From Ditylenchus dipsaci (taxonomy: Eukaryota; Nematoda; Chromadorea; Rhabditida; Anguinidae): a stretch of DNA of 64,000 nucleotides. Where the stretch lies: positions 434,001 through 498,000 of the forward strand of contig SADC01000886.1 of the NCBI GenBank assembly GCA_004194705.1, given 5' to 3'. The translations under genes and the position numbers were made by a program. Below are positions 12,701-21,800 of this stretch, in pieces; position 1 is the first letter of the stretch; every line of letters begins with the position of its first letter. The notes under the pieces are model-generated. The model was not told the origin of the DNA. It worked only from the letters and a program-made list of their open reading frames with translations, and ran no database searches.

Positions 12701-15700
12701 GTCAAATTATCACCTCTGATATATAGTCAGCCGGGGGACATACCAAGAGTGACCTCATATCGGTGTGGATCTTAATGAAAGTTCGACTTATAGAGACACC
12801 CTAGTTAAACACAGGTAATTTAATTCCAGCGGATCGCCTCCCAAATGCCTCTGGAAATCCACTAAGTCTAGAAATCCAGTGGATTTCCACTGGCATTCCA
12901 GTGGAAAATGGTGGATCCACTAAATTGCCACCAAATTTACTGGTAGTAAGGTGGAATCCACCAATTTGCCACTGGATTTCCACTGGATTTCCAGTGGAAA
13001 CAATGAGTTTCAATGAAAGTTAGTGGCAATTAAGTGGAGATCACTTATTTACCACTGGAATGCCACTGGATATCCAGTGAAAATCTGACATTTCAGTAGG
13101 AACACAAGACAAAAGCGTTTCACGCTTATTTTTCGTTAGTTGTACAGATAAAAATATCCTTTTCTTTCATTTCAATAATTTCTTTGTGAGGCTGTCAGTC
13201 GATTAACAATTGAAAGTCCGATTTTCTCCCTGAAAGGGGTATGCCCACGCTATTACAAGTGATTCCCGGATATTCAAAAAACCTAATCATTTAACTTCTG
13301 TAAAACAAGGTTCAATTTCGGGTTTGTATGGGTTTGTGAGAAACCAAGCTAAAAAATCCTTTCAGAACAGGACTACACCGGATACTCGATAACTGACATC
13401 TGATAACCGACACTTTTTGATATCCGGTAACCGAAAAATGGCCAATTATCGAAAAAAATGTTTTAAATTTTTTCCAAAATTAGAGATGCGCACTCCGATT
13501 TGCGATATTGAGTTTCCATTTTTTAGCCACCTTAACCAGAGCTTTATTTTTATAACACATCTTTTAATAACTTTTTAACCACGCTTAACAACATGGTATT
13601 ATTGGATTTTCGTATTTAAATATTTTATTTCTAGAAAACGGTGAGTAGACGTTTGGCTACAAATGTAACATTTTTGGCGTTCTGCCCAATGTTCTGTTTA
13701 AGCCACTTAGGCTTATTTTTTCAGCCATTTTGTAGTTCGTAAGACATTTTTTTGGTCCCTAAGCCTAAGGCCTAAGCCTAAGTAGGCCTAAGTGGCTAAA
13801 ACAGAACATAGGGCAGAACGCCAGAAATGTTACATTTGTAGCCAAACGTCTATACCCTAGAAAACAGCCTCTCAAAAAATATCGCAAAAGAGATTTTCAT
13901 TTTTGGGCATGCGATATTTTTGCGATATTTTTTCGAGAGGTTTTTTTCGTAATAATTTTGATGTAATTTCGACTAGATGTTATATACCAAAATGTAGCTC
14001 AATGAAAGTTAGCTGAGGAATGTGAAGTTTGTTTAACCATACGTTTTCATCATCATCGTCCAAATTGAACCGGAACATGAGGTAAAATTATTTTTTTGAT
14101 GAAAACGTATGGTTAAACAAACTTCACATTCCTCAGCTAACTTTCATTGAGCTACATTTTGGTATATAACATCTAGTCGAAATTACATCAAAATTATTAC
14201 GAAAAAAAAACTCTCGAAAAAATATCGCAAGCCCAAAAATGAAAATCTCTTTAGCGATATTTTTTTGAGAGGCTGTTTTCTAGAAATAAAATATTTAAAT
14301 ACGAAAATCCAATCATACCATGTTGTTAAGTGTTAAAAGTTGTTGAAAAGATGTGTTATAAAAATAAAGCTCTGGCTTAGAAAAGTTGGCTAAAAAATGG
14401 ACTGAACTCAAAATATCGCAAATCAGAGTGCGCATCTCTATCGGTAACCGATATCCGGTGGACGACGCTTTTTTCTGCTGCAAATGTTGTTGCTGCAAAA
14501 AGACTTTAATTGTTGCAAATAGACTTTTTCTGCTGGAAGTCGGCTTTTTTTGCTGCAAAAAATATTTTTTGCAGCAAAAAAAGTCTTTTTCGTAGCAGAA
14601 ATTTTTTTCTCCATATCCGGCATGTTTTGACATCCGATATACGATCCGCTATCTTTGAATTGGCGGGTAGCACCTTAAAAGCCTGGGCATGCCTCTCTAA
14701 AGAGGCTCTGTATATTATCCTTTTTATAGTCAAGTGTGTGTCTTTTCGACAGCTCACAGTCTTTTATTAGGTCGTGTCAAAAATTCGGTCGTTTTATATC
14801 AAAAGCAATATTTGTGGCGTTGTGTTTTTACCATAGATTTTTTAAACATTTTTCAAAAGTTTACCACTCGTTTTGTAGCCAAGATTCTCAGCTACAAAAT
14901 GAGTGGTAAATTTTGAAAAATGTTGAAAAAATCTATGGTAAAAACACAACGCCACAAATATTGCTCTTGAAATAAAACGACCGAACTTTTGACACGACCT
15001 AATATATCACTTTAGTTATGATCAGGGGTGTACCCAGAGGGGTTTGGCAGGCGGTGCACGTGTCCCTCCCCACGTCAGATTTTTCCTTATCGGTGCCTCC
15101 TCCATCAGATTGTTATTTATTCATTCATTTATTTCATTTTGTAAAATGGCCTCAAGTTTTTGAAAAAATGGTGTAGGTAAAATAGCCTAAAAAATTCTGG
15201 TGAAATCCCCACACTGTCAGAAATTCCTGCGTACGCCACTAGTTATCCTAACAGGCCTTTGTTTTGACAAAAAAAATGAAAAGCAGAATTGCATTCAATA
15301 AGCAATAAAACCAGGGCCCCCGGTGAAAATTCTCGGAAATAAGTACATTTTCCAAAAAATAAGATTTTGACACCGAAAATAAGTACATTTTCTAAAAACA
15401 CGCGTAAATCTGCTTCAAACACTTTTTTCTCAATAAGGATACCACATTTAAAGAAATCAAACAAAGCAAACAGTTTTGCACTCCCATTTATCTCTTACTT
15501 GATAATTTTTCGCCGTCCTCCTTTTCTCATAAGCAGATTAGAGTCCACGTGTCTATGGTATTTGAGGCGGTTTGAAGTGGTTTCAGGTAGTTATTTAAAT
15601 GATTTACCCTCGATGATATGAAAAAAAATGATTAAAAACCAATAGAATTTGTATTTGTTGAAAAATGCACTAATCATATATATTCCATAAGTGACTTATC

Positions 15701-17882
15701 CTTGTAAAAACGACGTGGTGGTCGAGTGGTAGTGAGCTATGTGGTCAATGCGGATGTCGAGAGTTCGATCCCGTGCAGCGTTTTTACTTTTTTTCCACTG
15801 GAATACCACTGAAATTACCGGGGTGGCAATTAGAGGAAATACGGTAGACTGTTTTTTACATATAAAGTCAATCTAAATCATCTCTTATTTGTTATGGTAG
15901 GGATTCTCGTTATGTCCATCTCTGACTTTCTACAAGCTGTAACTTCATTTTAAGACAATACCTATATAAATCCTTTACACAAAAAGAATAAACAGAACCT
16001 CACGGTTATTTTGACACTAAATGAACCAATATTTTGTTATAAAGTCGTGGCAAAATATGCAAAAATAATATATAAGTTGGGTCACAAACTTCCGCTAACT
16101 TTTTTTCGCGCATGAATCCTGGATTTAAACACCGGATTCGTGTTCAGCGAGGTCGATTCACTTATGAAACTAATTTTTAAATTCATAGGTCAGTGTCAAA
16201 TTTCGAATTACGCTCAGACAATGAGCAAATCGACCTCGCTGAACACGAATCCGGTGTTAAAATCCAGGATTCATGCGCGAAAGAAAGTTAGAGGAAGTTT
16301 GTGACCCAACTTATATATTATTTTTGCGTATTTTGCCACGACTTTATAACAAAATATTGGTGTATTTAGTGCCAAATAAACCGTAAGGCTCTGTTTATTC
16401 TTTTGTTTAAAGATTTATATAGGTGTTGTCTTAAAATGAAGTTACAGCTTGTAGAAAGTCAGAGATGGACATTACGAGAATCTCTACCCTAACAAATAAG
16501 AGGTGATTTAGATTGACTTTATAAGTAAAAACAGGCTAGCTTTGGTATCAATAGAAAGCTGAGCTCCTTGCAGACATTTTGATGTATTAGGAGCGTGGGT
16601 GCAGTATAAAAATCACGACGCACCACTTGAAAACTTGTGGGTATCCATCTGGATTTTGACCATCCACAACTTGTAACCTTCTGGAACCTTTTTCACCTAC
16701 TTCGTCAATAATTGAAGTGGCAAGGACCCACACCATCGTGTTTAGCGTGAAATTCTGAGTTAGAAAATATCGGTCTACGAATTCGTATTGGGCGTGTTAA
16801 TAACACGATATGGCCCCTATATTTTTTTAAATGGTTGAGCTGGTGTGGAGCAATTTATTAAAAAAAAATTTAAATAATTTTTTAAACTCCTATTTAAAAT
16901 TTTTGCTTAATTGTTTCTGTGGATCGTATTATAATCCAAGCCGAGGAATCTAACTTGTAAAGAAGCTTTAGCTTTTAGCGCAGTTTATATTAAAACATCC
17001 GACAAGAAAACATTGTAAAAAGATATCCATCAATAAGATATCCATCTGCATAATCTATGCGGTAAGAGAAAGCCACACTTATTGGTGTTCAAGAAATTAG
17101 TTATGGTATCCGCTCTTTACAAAAGATTAGATCTGCATCAGCGTCTTTTTTGCTCATCTCAAGTGTGGATTGTAATAAAACAAATGGATGAGGTTTTATA
17201 GTGTTGACAGGTTAATCTATAAAAAGAAAACTGTGGTATTGGTGAAGTATCTGTATTATTGGTGAATCAAATGTAGTAACATGTGTAACCATCGATACTT
17301 GTACAACTCTATTTATCAGTATTTTTGGTCGTTTTTTATTAAGAGACAACTGCTGACGAAACCAGACGCCGACCTTAAATTGTCTGTAGTTTCTTACTTA
17401 AGCTTATGGTAGGGTGGCGAAAGTTAGGACTGACATGGTCGGCAGTTGGGGAGCGGCAGGCTGGTTTGGTCGGCTGTTGACTCCAATTTATTCCACAGTC
17501 AACTCTCTATAAAATGGCACCCCTGGAGACCATCCTTGGAGAGTTAATGGCGATGTATTTTTTTAAAATGATTTGCTATATCAAAATTATATTAGGCTCC
17601 TTCAGAGTGCGGATGTATTGATGGTTGGCTATACACACTCTGCCACACCACCTCGATCCGCAAGGAAGACTAGTTTGTGCCTACATTATGATGGCCTGCA
17701 CGGAGTGTAAGCCAAAGTTCCACGAAAAAACTTCGCTATATATTTTTATCTTATCTTGTAAAACCGCGTAACTCACCCTGACTGTCTTCAATCCTGGCAG
17801 ACGTGGTTCTTGGTATCTGCTGAACAGGCAAGTGAGACTGAGCAGGCATACTAGGCATGTTAGCTGGAGCTGTGACTGCCAT
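3784..17882 (-). CDS. YitH/GNAT-type N-acetyltransferase, 4 coding exons
   Basis: Minus-strand exons are 17882-17777 (starts MAVTAPAN), 10249-10095, 5145-4867 and 4130-3784 (stop TAA). Splice sites are GT/AG and the exon phases (1, 0, 1) agree throughout, giving about 295 residues. Diagnostic stretches are FKIETVYDSLPDRTF, PMYVQVHWNPAERLL, TIDVFDSDGDSFLRDNAGF and VAGYIAIS...LYADVEDVAEALM, the last being the second, YitH-like half of this GNAT family as I recall it from nematodes. Exon 3 needs one extra base at the CC run 5030-5031 to join ...LAVEI to ELKKNVT. A Ser/Thr/Ala-rich insert lies between the two halves of the last exon. AATAAA lies at 3693-3688, about 90 nt past the stop. Its substrate is unknown. 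The large first intron carries a whole gene on the other strand. Confidence 0.78.
4531..4716 (+). repeat. Direct repeat in YitH intron 3
   Basis: A block of about 38 bp beginning TTTTTGGTCTTAAAACATCA and continuing to GAATTCGTAAAA occurs at 4531-4569 and again at 4678-4716. The rest of the intron (4131-4866) holds nothing recognisable. Confidence 0.7.
5600..6112 (+). repeat. 188-bp tandem repeat, about 2.6 units
   Basis: Units share the phrases AACATCTTGGCTTTCTTTTA, ACACGTATAATTGAAGT and CTTGCCCTCCAAA; the last phrase recurs at about 5699, 5888 and 6078. Units are diverged by several percent. Confidence 0.75.
6113..6845. repeat. GGATAGGCGAGGATGGGC minisatellite
   Basis: About 730 bp of 9-bp half units (GGATAGGCG, AGGATGGGC, AGGGTAGGC) in shuffled order with higher-order blocks of about 180 bp. 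Because the unit length is a multiple of three, long minus-strand open frames (Pro/Ser/Leu/Ala/Tyr/Arg repeats) appear in every frame; they are not genes. Confidence 0.9.
6953..7050. repeat. Short foldback around GGCGCC motifs
   Basis: TAGGCGCCTGCAG...CTAGTTAT faces ATAACTAGG...GGCGCCTTACAGGCGCC, forming an imperfect hairpin. The following 7051-7420 is plain AT-rich then GCCCCCG-rich sequence with no gene. Confidence 0.5.
7430..7740 (+). repeat. Two direct copies of a 125-bp block
   Basis: The phrases CACGACGAACCT, AAGTGACGTCTCAGGGGTGT, CGGCCAAATGAGCCGTGCGA and CTACAACGTAACGTTGAGCT occur in order at 7430-7550 and again at 7615-7733, about 184 bp apart. Confidence 0.85.
7845..7916 (+). repeat. 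tRNA-like segment (SINE head or decayed tRNA)
   Basis: A-box-like TGGCTTAGTGG (7853-7863) and B-box-like GGTTCGATTCC (7897-7907) are 34 bp apart, normal tRNA spacing. No convincing acceptor or anticodon stem can be drawn, so this is more likely a pol III promoter of a repeat than a working tRNA. Confidence 0.5.
7958..8915 (-). mobile_element. Internally deleted mariner transposon
   Basis: Inverted ends TTAGGTTGTAACATAAGTTC and its mirror, about 33 bp, flanked by TA (7956-7957, 8916-8917). At 958 bp it is some 300 bp shorter than a full mariner. The missing part is the middle of the catalytic domain. Confidence 0.93.
8130..8742 (-). pseudogene. Mariner transposase remnant
   Basis: The first ~165 codons from 8742 give the N-terminal paired/HTH region of a mariner transposase (GESTAHEWFAKFKKG, EDASRSGRPVEFDED, ELAEKMDSNAMTIYRHL) and reach the first catalytic Asp in VTGDEKWCLYVN. 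After a deletion and frame change, 8210-8130 reads the family's C-terminal tail (DWFDSRPGDFWRKGIDKLPE). The second and third catalytic acidic residues and their motifs are absent, so the copy cannot encode an active enzyme. Ends are intact, so it could be moved in trans. Confidence 0.92.
9009..9320. mobile_element. TTAA foldback MITE with tRNA-like loop
   Basis: Ends AGGGGCATGCTCGTCGCCGA and its inverted copy, with TTAA on both sides (9005-9008, 9321-9324). The right-hand TTAA is shared with the next element. Inside, minus-strand GTGGCCTAGTGG (about 9178-9167) and GGTTAGATTCCC (about 9133-9122) are an A-box/B-box-like pair. Confidence 0.85.
9325..9795. mobile_element. TTAA foldback MITE hosting another
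   Basis: Ends AGGGCATGCCCACGCTAATA and an inverted mirror reading TATTAGCGTGGGCACGCCCCT; TTAA at 9321-9324 and 9796-9799. A second complete element of the same type (9469-9699) is nested inside it. Confidence 0.85.
9469..9699. mobile_element. Nested TTAA foldback MITE
   Basis: AGGGCCTGACCTCTTCCTAC ... and its mirror, TTAA at 9465-9468 and 9700-9703. Arms are nearly identical over about 110 bp. Confidence 0.88.
9800..9990. mobile_element. TTAA foldback MITE
   Basis: AGGCCATTGCCGTCC ... GGACGGCAATGGCCCT; TTAA at 9796-9799 (shared with the previous element) and 9991-9994. The arms contain TTCTCTTTCGTCTTTCATTT and its mirror, linking it to 205-396 and 1279-1469. Confidence 0.88.
10301..12347 (+). 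CDS. Two-HMG-box protein, TFAM-like, mitochondrial
   Basis: Exons 10301-10365, 10416-10601, 10652-10789, 11913-12062, 12117-12233 and 12291-12347 give 237 residues. The start MSYINAVRQLLTGFCRTKVQ is basic and amphipathic, as in a mitochondrial presequence. Box A runs from LSPYNLFIKELNKDRKP through ETFGIVLTKAAWVWKQL to TKADYVKRA; box B-like sequence is YIFIREFCERKPKA...LFDQAMKSWDELSPESREVF. A Lys-rich tail follows. The family binds and bends DNA and, for TFAM, packages mitochondrial DNA. Exon 2 needs one extra base near 10486-10488 to join GYGELS to YNLF. AATAAA is at 12425-12430. The start codon is 49 bp from an exon of the antisense YitH gene. TFAM assignment is by architecture only; a nuclear HMG protein is possible. 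Confidence 0.82.
11110..11830. repeat. Decayed pogo-like TATAACGA repeat in HMG intron 3
   Basis: CGAGCGCTCGTTATATCGAG, GTTGTATCGAGAG and GTTGTATCGGAGGTTCGTTA recur, the same vocabulary as the element at 46973-47099. Ends are not clear. The rest of the intron (10790-11912) holds no recognised coding sequence. Confidence 0.45.
12505..12667. mobile_element. TACCGTATTT-type MITE
   Basis: Left end TACCGTATATTCTCTGTTAA and right end ATTATTAGAGAATATACGGTA are inverted copies. The body (GTCGATCAAAAATGGCC, AAATCCTAGTC) is shared with copies at 28364-28513 and 48499-48660. Confidence 0.8.
12800..13095. repeat. CCACTGGATTTCCAGTGG cluster
   Basis: About ten copies of the self-complementary motif CCACTGGATTTCCAGTGG and variants are packed in 300 bp. 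The motif returns briefly at 15797-15815. It looks like the body of a non-autonomous transposon; ends were not identified. Confidence 0.6.
13234..14702. mobile_element. Nest of inverted-repeat elements
   Basis: Outer ends AAGGGGTATGCCCACGC and GGGCATGCCTCTCTAAAG resemble the TTAA elements at 9-10 kb. Inside, GAGATGCGCACTCCGATTTG (13482) pairs with its mirror ending near 14440; within that, GAAAACAGCCTCTCAAAAAA (13858) pairs with 14270; and within that, GATGTTATATACCAAAATGT (13976) pairs with 14170. A separate palindrome at 13645-13855 (TTTGGCTACAAATGTAACAT) sits in the left arm. Reads as repeated insertion of hairpin elements into one another. Confidence 0.7.
14769..14999. mobile_element. Foldback MITE, GGTCGTGTCAAA ends
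   Basis: GGTCGTGTCAAAAATTCGGT and its mirror, with arms of about 110 bp meeting at AGCCAAGATTCTCAGCTAC. Flanked by TA on both sides, pointing to a Tc1/mariner-type mover. Confidence 0.8.
15027..15240. mobile_element. hAT-like MITE, CAGGGGTGTACCC end
   Basis: Left end CAGGGGTGTACCCAGAGG and right end CCTGCGTACGCCACT resemble the CAGTGGCGTAGCCAGGGGG element at 43126. Flanks share AGTTAT but a clean 8-bp duplication is not seen. Confidence 0.5.
15241..15710. other. No recognised feature
   Basis: AT-rich sequence with repeated AATAAGTACATTTTC phrases and no gene. Confidence 0.35.
15712..15785 (+). repeat. tRNA-like segment
   Basis: A-box-like TGGTCGAGTGG (about 15719) and B-box-like GAGTTCGATCCC (about 15761) at tRNA spacing, followed by a T run. 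No stable cloverleaf could be drawn, so a SINE head or pol III promoter is likelier than a functional tRNA. Confidence 0.5.
15846..16542. mobile_element. Long palindromic foldback element, about 700 bp
   Basis: Arms of about 340 bp are almost perfect inverted copies. Landmarks are ATAAAGTCAATCTAAATCAT (left) with its mirror at 16504-16523 and CCTCGCTGAACACGAATCCG near the centre. Spacer is only a few tens of bases. No coding sequence. It lies in the first intron of the YitH gene. Confidence 0.85.
16543..17776. other. Intron sequence, nothing recognised
   Basis: Remainder of YitH intron 1; no exon-like conserved stretch or repeat ends seen. Confidence 0.35.
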
Positions 17883-18680
17883 TACCAGGGTGGACAGGGT
17901 GCACATCTCTACTTATTAGATTTGTGAATTGGAATAGTACGAGATGCTCCAAACAAATTTGAACAAAACTGAACTCCAAACCAAAATAGAAGGAAGGATT
18001 AAAAGTGGGATGATTCGCAGGGGTTGAACAGCAGCACAACTGTTGGCAGGAATCAAGTTGAAGATGACGGAAAGAAAGAGAAAGTTGTTCCCTCTCACCA
18101 CAAAGGATGGGATGGGTGGTGTAGGTGGGCGGTGTATAGCTCCTGGCTCTTGGTCTCCTCCTTCTACCCTTCTCACCAGAGGATGGTCAAGTCACCACTG
18201 GAGGATGATGGTTGCTACCGCCACCGGTCAGATGTGGTTTTGGGCGAATCCTGCTCCAACCGGACCAGTTGCTGCTTTTGTGTTTGTTCAGAGAGAGAGA
18301 GAGAAAGAGCAATTCCGGCGGGAGGGGTATCGCCAGAGGCTGTTGGAGATGGCGCTGCAGACAATCAGGTATGCTGGAGAAGGGACTGAACACTACCTAT
18401 TATTATTGTGGTGCATGGAGGGGTGGTGAAGAAGTTGGAGATGGTGGTTGGAATGCTGCTGCTGAAAGTAAAAGTAATATTAGGTGTTGACTGCGACCCT
18501 CTTTGTTTAGCAATCATTATTACAACAACAACAAAGAAGGTTAGGCAGCACGCAATTTTCAGTGTGGTTGGGAGAAAGTAATTGGAGAGAGGTAAACGAC
18601 TGGAAGTAATCTTCACTTTGAGCAATGGGCAGGGTGTCACGGGTTTTTGTGCGCTAAGATTTTGATGTTTTTTGTTATTT
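17883..18680. other. Upstream of YitH gene; unassigned
   Basis: Several overlapping open frames and a (GA)n tract (18290-18306) occur here, with unusually even base composition compared with the surroundings. None of the translations resembles a known protein. It may hold 5' UTR or promoter of the YitH gene, but nothing in the sequence proves it. Confidence 0.3.
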
Positions 18681-18683
18681 GGT

Positions 18684-18805
18684 ACAGTCGAACCACGATA
18701 TAACGAACCCTTTGCACGGTTTGGTTGGATTTGACTAAAAAATAATTAAGCATTCCCTCGATATAACGAACATTTTTTAAAAGTGTCGATATCACGAAAT
18801 TTTTA
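18684..18805. mobile_element. Pogo-like terminus CAGTCGAACC
   Basis: CAGTCGAACCACGATATAAC after TA, the end type of pogo/Tigger-like MITEs. No matching right end could be placed. Confidence 0.45.
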
Positions 18806-18809
18806 AATA

Positions 18810-18963
18810 CAGTCAACTCCCTCCATAGTGTACAACCGCCATAGTGCACACCCAGTTCCGACGTGTTTGGCCACCATACAGTCAACTTTCTCAATAGTGA
18901 CCCCCCGCCATAGTGCACACCTGGCGTCGGTCCCTTGGGTGTGCACTATGGAGGGAGTTGACT
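18810..18963. mobile_element. Pogo-like MITE, TA target
   Basis: CAGTCAACTCCCTCCATAGT and a mirrored right end (GGGAGTTGACTG), TA on both sides. An internal copy of CAGTCAAC near 18880 suggests two elements merged. Confidence 0.8.
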
Positions 18964-19406
18964 GTAAGTATACGTTTAACAAATGGATAAAATCAAAGCT
19001 CACTCTTCTCCAAGGTTAGCAATATGTAGGAGCCACATGTGTACAAAGCCTCATCCTTTGACTTAGTTGTCACAGATTCTTATTATTTGTTGATAAGACC
19101 TGTTTCCGAATTCACTCTAATTGTCGCCCAAAGGCGCTTATATTCTGATGTACCTCTTATTAGAGAGCAGGTTTTTTTTACCCTTGGCATAATGAAAACT
19201 TCTATATGACAAAAAAGTTTAAAAATTTTGCAACAAAAAATGTCGATATAATGAAACTTTCGAACTAAAAGGTAATTTACCTTGGTCCCCCAAGGCGAAA
19301 AGTCACAAAAATGTCAGAAAATAACTTTTTTTATCGTTTAAAGCATATAAAAATTTCTTAGGAGTCATTTAAACATGTTTTACAAATAAATGAAAAATGC
19401 GCCACG
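18964..19406. other. No recognised feature
   Basis: AT-rich, no gene, no paired repeat ends. Confidence 0.35.
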
Positions 19407-20320
19407 ATAGTCCAAAAACATTAAGTGGTCTAAGATATCTGATTTCAGTCTAGAAAGAGTTTTGAAGCAAAAAATTTTATGTTAAAAGGCCGAAAAACAA
19501 TCTCTTAAGGGAATAAAGGCTGTATTGGGAAGGGAAGGGACAAAAAGGGGCCACTTTTCTGCCGGCTATTTTGTGTGTTTTTGCATGTTTTTCAACTGGG
19601 CCGTGGCAAAAAAAGACTCTATATGCATTTTATAATCAAGAGTACTTCTCGGAATCATTTCTAAGGTAAATGGGTGCGCGCATCTCTAACTCTCAAGTGC
19701 CCTCAAGTGCGGGCTGGACTAGTAAAGTATTTTTGGACTCTTAAATCTCCATTGGACTACCAAAGTGCAATAGTACTAAAGGGGGTAGCTAGCGAAGGTT
19801 TGACCAAGGAAGGATAGAGTATTTTTAAGGGGTAGGATTTCAGTATTATTTTGGCACTGACGTTTCTTTTAACAATTTTTATTTACATGATCATTTACAA
19901 CCATATATTGAAAATGACGCCAAGAAGCAGCGCTACATTTTGAGTATGAGGTTGTAAATGATCATTTATATTAAAATTGAAGAAGTAGCGTCGAATCGGG
20001 TATTGTTGAATGTTTTTCGAATTTTAATAATGACTCGAGTTTGTTTTCTCTTTGTATAACAACTCAAATGAAAGCCTAGAACCTTGTCTACATTTTAGTG
20101 TGTGAAACGTGTGACTTGTAGAAAAAAGTCATAAAATTTCAATAAAACCAGTCAATGAAAAACCCGAAAAACGATCGATTTTCGGAAATTTAGCCTATTT
20201 TAGATTGAATACCAGCTCCAGTAGGTGTGAAAAGTTCACTAGTCCAAAAATATTTCGATAGTCCAAAAACATTCAGTGGTCTAAGATATCTGATTTCAGT
20301 CTAGAAAGAGTTTTGAATCA
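19407..20320 (+). repeat. Direct repeat pair 850 bp apart, with a MITE between
   Basis: AGTCCAAAAACATT.AGTGGTC and GATTTCAGTCTAGAAAGAGT occur at 19407-19465 and 20257-20315. Between them, GATCATTTACAACC at about 19889 faces GGTTGTAAATGATCATTTA at about 19952, a small foldback. A stretch at 20040-20250 is shared with 36640-37240, where it is split by a hAT MITE. Confidence 0.65.
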
Positions 20321-20734
20321 TATTGCTAAAACTTTGCGCAAATTAGTTTTAGGCAAATGAGTAGTAATCGTAATGAATTATTGGGTAAAAATATTTGTTT
20401 GTTATTTCAACGGTCCTCATCTACCTGCAGTGGCACCAGTCCGCCCTAAGTGGCTCAGATTTACCTTCAATGATCATGATCTTCTCTCAATGGTAAAGAT
20501 GCAACCTTTAAGGTTCAGATATACCCTTTATAGTTTGTATCCTCCTTAAATAGTCCAGGTCGACCTACAACAGTACCGGAGTGGGTAGGTCGTGACGTAC
20601 CTAGGTATGGGTGAGTGAGCCAGGTCCCTGAGTAGATAAGCCAGGAGAGTGAGTAGTAAAAACTTCTTAGGGTATTTTAGGGCCCTTTTGGTGATTTATC
20701 ACATTTTTCTTGCTGGAGCTGGGCAAAAAGACTC

Positions 20735-20998
20735 TAAATGCATTTTCGATCAAGAGTCTAGCTTGGAATTATGTCTAAGGTAAGTCTGTGCGCGCATCTC
20801 TAACCAACCAACCCCCTGCGCCCCCTTCGGGGCGCAGGGGGGTTGGTTGGTTAGAGATGCCCCTTCGGCGGCGCAGGGGGCTTGGTTGCTTGGGGTTGAG
20901 ATGCGCACACCCACATACCTTAGACACAAATCACTCGAAAGGGACTCTGGATGCATAAAAATGTATGCATACCAGAGTTTATATATGCGGTAGGCCCA
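20735..20998. mobile_element. Multi-hairpin element, copy 1
   Basis: Order of parts: GACTCT stem, GTCTAAGGTAAGT, GCGCGCATCTCTAACC, a GC-rich stem (CCCCCTGCGCCCCC / GGGGCGCAGGGGGG), GAGATGCGCACACCC, ATACCTTAGACACAAATCAC, the stem TCACTCGAAAGGGA and the stem CTCTGGATGCAT/ATGCATACCAGAG, ending GCGGTAGGCCCA. The central stem is partly duplicated here. Confidence 0.8.
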
Positions 20999-21224
20999 AG
21001 AAAGTAAAAACCTGTTCAAAATCTATCATTTTTACCTAGATTTTGCCTAAAAAGGGTTTAAATTTGGTCAAAAATGCCCTAAAAGACCGACTACTCCCAA
21101 GGGTGGGTGGCAAATTTTTCGTGTATGCCATAACTGGGGCTCCTGCAAGTCAAATCGCTGTTTTAGTATTATTAAACCGTGTTCAGGATACGATTCTGGA
21201 TATGTTACAATGATTTTTACTTAC

Positions 21225-21545
21225 TTAAATCCAAATCCAAAATTTGGAGTTTTGATGTGGATACCATCTGGGGAAGTGCCAGATGGTTCTACTACCCACC
21301 CTCAGGCTCACTATTCTTATAAAAAACTATTTTATGAATGTTGATCAAGAAAAAATGATGTATGTTACCACCAGGATTGGAACCTGTAACTTTAAAGATT
21401 TGGAGGGGCATGTGGAGAATACATGTTCGATTTCGTTCTAATGTACACTGGCCCATTCTGCGCCCAGGCACAAAGCACAAAAAGTGGGCTGCTATAGTGT
21501 GGAGATGATCCAGAGTCCTACTCCCGAAAAAAAAATTCAAAAAGT
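21225..21545 (-). repeat. SINE-like repeat (copy 2)
   Basis: Diverged partner of 3040-3320. Minus-strand GGTTCCAATCCTGGTGG is B-box-like. It ends in an A-rich tract. Confidence 0.45.
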
Positions 21546-21599
21546 ATGATAATGAAAATTATTCCTGTCAAGACAAAATTAGAGGATGAATTTATCAGA

Positions 21600-21800
21600 G
21601 GATGAATTTACCGAGGATGAATTTACCGCCGCCCGGATTTCTGTACGGATTTATAACTTGGTTTCTAACCAAACTATACCTAAATCAAAATTCTAGGTCT
21701 TGTTTTGTTAGAAACCAAGTTTAAAAATCCGAAATTAAATTAATGATTAGGAAAATTTATTGAATTAGCGGGGACCAATTTTGAACGCGTGAGCACGCTT
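21600..21800. mobile_element. Fragment of TTAA-type foldback element
   Basis: GGATTTCTGTACGGATTTAT, GGTTTCTAACCAAAC and the mirrored TTGTTAGAAACCAAG repeat the arms of the element nested at 9469-9699. Termini are lost. Confidence 0.6.
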
